A stretch of 5,938 nucleotides of DNA from an uncultured Ruminobacter sp. Lineage in GTDB: Bacteria; Pseudomonadota; Gammaproteobacteria; Enterobacterales; Succinivibrionaceae. This document shows, piece by piece, positions 4,247 to 5,938 of this stretch. The notes beneath the pieces were generated by a model. It did not search any database and was not told the DNA's origin. It saw only the letters and a program-made list of their open reading frames with translations. Positions within the stretch are counted from its first letter, which is position 1. The number at the start of each line of letters is the position of its first letter. The position numbers and the translations under genes were made by a program. Location: positions 1 through 5,938 of the forward strand of contig CAAFXL010000344.1 of assembly GCA_900767005.1 (NCBI GenBank), in the 5' to 3' direction.

Positions 4247-5938
4247 ATGCAGATTAAGGCGTTTATCGAACTTGCTAACGGCTTTTTAAAGCTTAGAGAG
4301 CATGAAATTATTTTAACCTTTTTATGTATAGTTGCTCTTTCTCTATCTTTTTTAAATCCTCTATGGTTTAGTGGGGCACCAGAAGCTGAATCTTCAGTTT
4401 ATGCAATTATCGGTAAACTTTGGGCTAATGACCATATTCCATACCGCGATATGATTGATGTGCAAGGCCCAGGTATATTTTTTATTAATATGCTGGGCTT
4501 TTGTATCGGAGGCTATAAGGGGATAGCTTTTTTAGAAAGCATCTTTTTACTTTTTGGGGTAATAAGTATTGATTTAGCTTTACGTAAATTTAAATTTAGT
4601 CCCCTTGCTCGTTTCTCTTCAATTGTTATTGTTATCTCTTTATTAGCTTTAAGATATCGTTATGGTAATGTGGCTGAGGATTACACATTATACTTTGCAA
4701 TGATTGCAAGTTACCCTTTAGCACTATTATATAAATATAACTTTAATTGGTTTTTAGCAATCTGCGTGGGAGCTCTATTTGGTTTAACGGTAAGCGTGGG
4801 GCTTACCTATGCCGCTTACTTCTTTTCATGGTTTATCATGCTGATTGTTAAGTATGTATGTGAAAAGAAATATACCGCTCTCTATAAATTTATAATTTCA
4901 ATTTTAGTTCCAATTTTTATTATTGTTGGGAGCTTTAGTCTTTATTTCTATCAGCATGGCGATGGATTATTATCAAAAGCAGTTTACTATAGCTTATTTG
5001 TAGTTGGACAAAATGAGTTTAGTTTTGAGGATCTATTAATTGGTTTTGTAGGTCTTTTTAGAACTGGTTTATGGATAATTCTAATTGGCTTTTTTATTTT
5101 AGTTTATCGCTTTAGAAATACCCCAGAAACTAAGATTAATAGTTTAGATAGATTCTATTTAATCCTTTATATTATTTTAGGGTTATTCTTTGCGTGGATC
5201 TTTAATTGCCGAACTGCAGATCTAAATGATAATTATGACTTATTATTCTTACCATTTATGTTTATTCCGCTTGCATTCTTAATGCAAAGATACCTTCATG
5301 TAAAGAAAGATATTCATATTAGTTTCTTAGCAGTTGTTGCTCTAATTGTCTTTTTATCATCAGAATCAATCGTTTGGGGAAGCTTCCCAATTGCCGATAC
5401 CTTAAAGAATGTTTATAAGCATATTTTAGTTAATGGTTTAATTGCGTTTTCCGTATGCGGTATCCTAATTTTAGTTAGAAAGTATGCTCGTCTATATCGC
5501 CATAATCATACCTTCTTCTTATGCTTAATGATTGTAATAAGCTTACTTATTAGTATCTATTCATTAATTCAAAGTCAGAGAATTGGTAAACCAACAGAAA
5601 ATGAAGATGAAATTATTGGTGAAATTGCATTAAATACTAGTGAGATTGATAAGATTTGGGTAGATGGTGATCGTCCAGAGTTTTATGTATGGACTGATAG
5701 AATGCCGGTTGCGCCAACTTTATTTAGTTCAAAATTAAACCCAGGCTACGATGCTCTTCAACAAGTATTAAATGGAATTACTTACTTTAAACCAAAATAT
5801 ATCGTTATCGATAATAAGATGCTTGAAGAATATGCTAATGATTCAAATAAGCTAAGAAGATATAGCTTAGGTCATCGTGCATATTATGACTATATCCTAA
5901 AAAATTATGATTTAGAAAATGATGGTCTTTATATTTTA
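4247..5938 (+). CDS. GT39-like polytopic membrane glycosyltransferase, 3' end cut by window
   Basis: The frame is open for 564 codons from ATG 4247 to the last base, with no stop, so the gene is partial. GAGAGA (4234-4239) is a modest ribosome binding site. The start lies 34 bases after the yegH stop with no terminator between, so co-transcription is likely. After a first membrane segment (about 21-41), residues 45-85 have the loop typical of GT-C enzymes of the PMT_2/GT39 type: PEAES with candidate catalytic acids E46 and E48, then HIPYRDMIDVQGPG (63-76). GNVAEDYTL (140-148) also resembles this family. About ten further hydrophobic segments extend to about 441. A soluble periplasmic-like C-terminal domain follows (about 450-564), with FKPKYIVID (514-522). 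These enzymes move a sugar from a polyprenyl-phosphate donor onto lipid, glycan or protein. The acceptor here is unknown. The C-terminal domain looks nearly complete, so few residues are probably missing. Confidence 0.78.
   Translation, partial: MQIKAFIELANGFLKLREHEIILTFLCIVALSLSFLNPLWFSGAPEAESSVYAIIGKLWANDHIPYRDMIDVQGPGIFFINMLGFCIGGYKGIAFLESIFLLFGVISIDLALRKFKFSPLARFSSIVIVISLLALRYRYGNVAEDYTLYFAMIASYPLALLYKYNFNWFLAICVGALFGLTVSVGLTYAAYFFSWFIMLIVKYVCEKKYTALYKFIISILVPIFIIVGSFSLYFYQHGDGLLSKAVYYSLFVVGQNEFSFEDLLIGFVGLFRTGLWIILIGFFILVYRFRNTPETKINSLDRFYLILYIILGLFFAWIFNCRTADLNDNYDLLFLPFMFIPLAFLMQRYLHVKKDIHISFLAVVALIVFLSSESIVWGSFPIADTLKNVYKHILVNGLIAFSVCGILILVRKYARLYRHNHTFFLCLMIVISLLISIYSLIQSQRIGKPTENEDEIIGEIALNTSEIDKIWVDGDRPEFYVWTDRMPVAPTLFSSKLNPGYDALQQVLNGITYFKPKYIVIDNKMLEEYANDSNKLRRYSLGHRAYYDYILKNYDLENDGLYIL

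Overview
The window is AT-rich DNA read entirely on the + strand. It looks like a low-GC gammaproteobacterium: an RluB-type 23S rRNA pseudouridine synthase and a TerC-CBS-CorC fusion of the enterobacterial YegH/YoaE type both point there. The very low GC and the long charged RluB tail would suit a host-associated lineage such as Succinivibrionaceae, but that placement is inference. The first 18 bases are Illumina adapter sequence, so this is the left end of an assembled contig and the true upstream neighbour of rluB is unknown.

Layout: adapter (1-18); AT-rich non-coding DNA with a 12-bp inverted repeat (19-137); a leader with two tandem GTGA-loop hairpins (138-178); rluB (193-1731); a 536-base intergenic region with a terminator at 1825-1857, an AT-rich hairpin at 1865-1890, a second strong terminator at 2106-2141 that follows no ORF (possibly ending a small RNA), and a possible 10-codon upstream ORF at 2199-2231; an unrecognised 57-residue protein gene (2268-2441) with its own terminator; a near-consensus promoter (2539-2567); the TerC-CBS-CorC membrane protein gene (2623-4212); and, 34 bases later and probably in the same transcript, a polytopic GT39-like glycosyltransferase gene (from 4247) that is still open at the window edge.

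The most interesting signal is the rluB leader. Bases 141-151 are identical to the apical part of helix 93 of 23S rRNA (E. coli 2592-2602, recalled from memory), the hairpin in which RluB modifies U2605. A second copy lies 22 bases downstream, with two differences that together replace a T-A pair by a C-G pair and so preserve the stem. It ends 10 bases before the rluB ribosome binding site. This suggests that RluB, or another helix-93-binding factor, recognises an rRNA mimic in its own mRNA and autoregulates translation. A second signal worth checking is a G8 tract inside the TerC-family gene, a possible slippage site in such an AT-rich genome.

Functionally, rluB belongs to ribosome maturation. 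The TerC-family protein probably moves or supplies metal (Mn2+) at the inner membrane. The last gene probably transfers a sugar from a lipid-phosphate carrier on the outer face of that membrane. No pathway visibly links the three.
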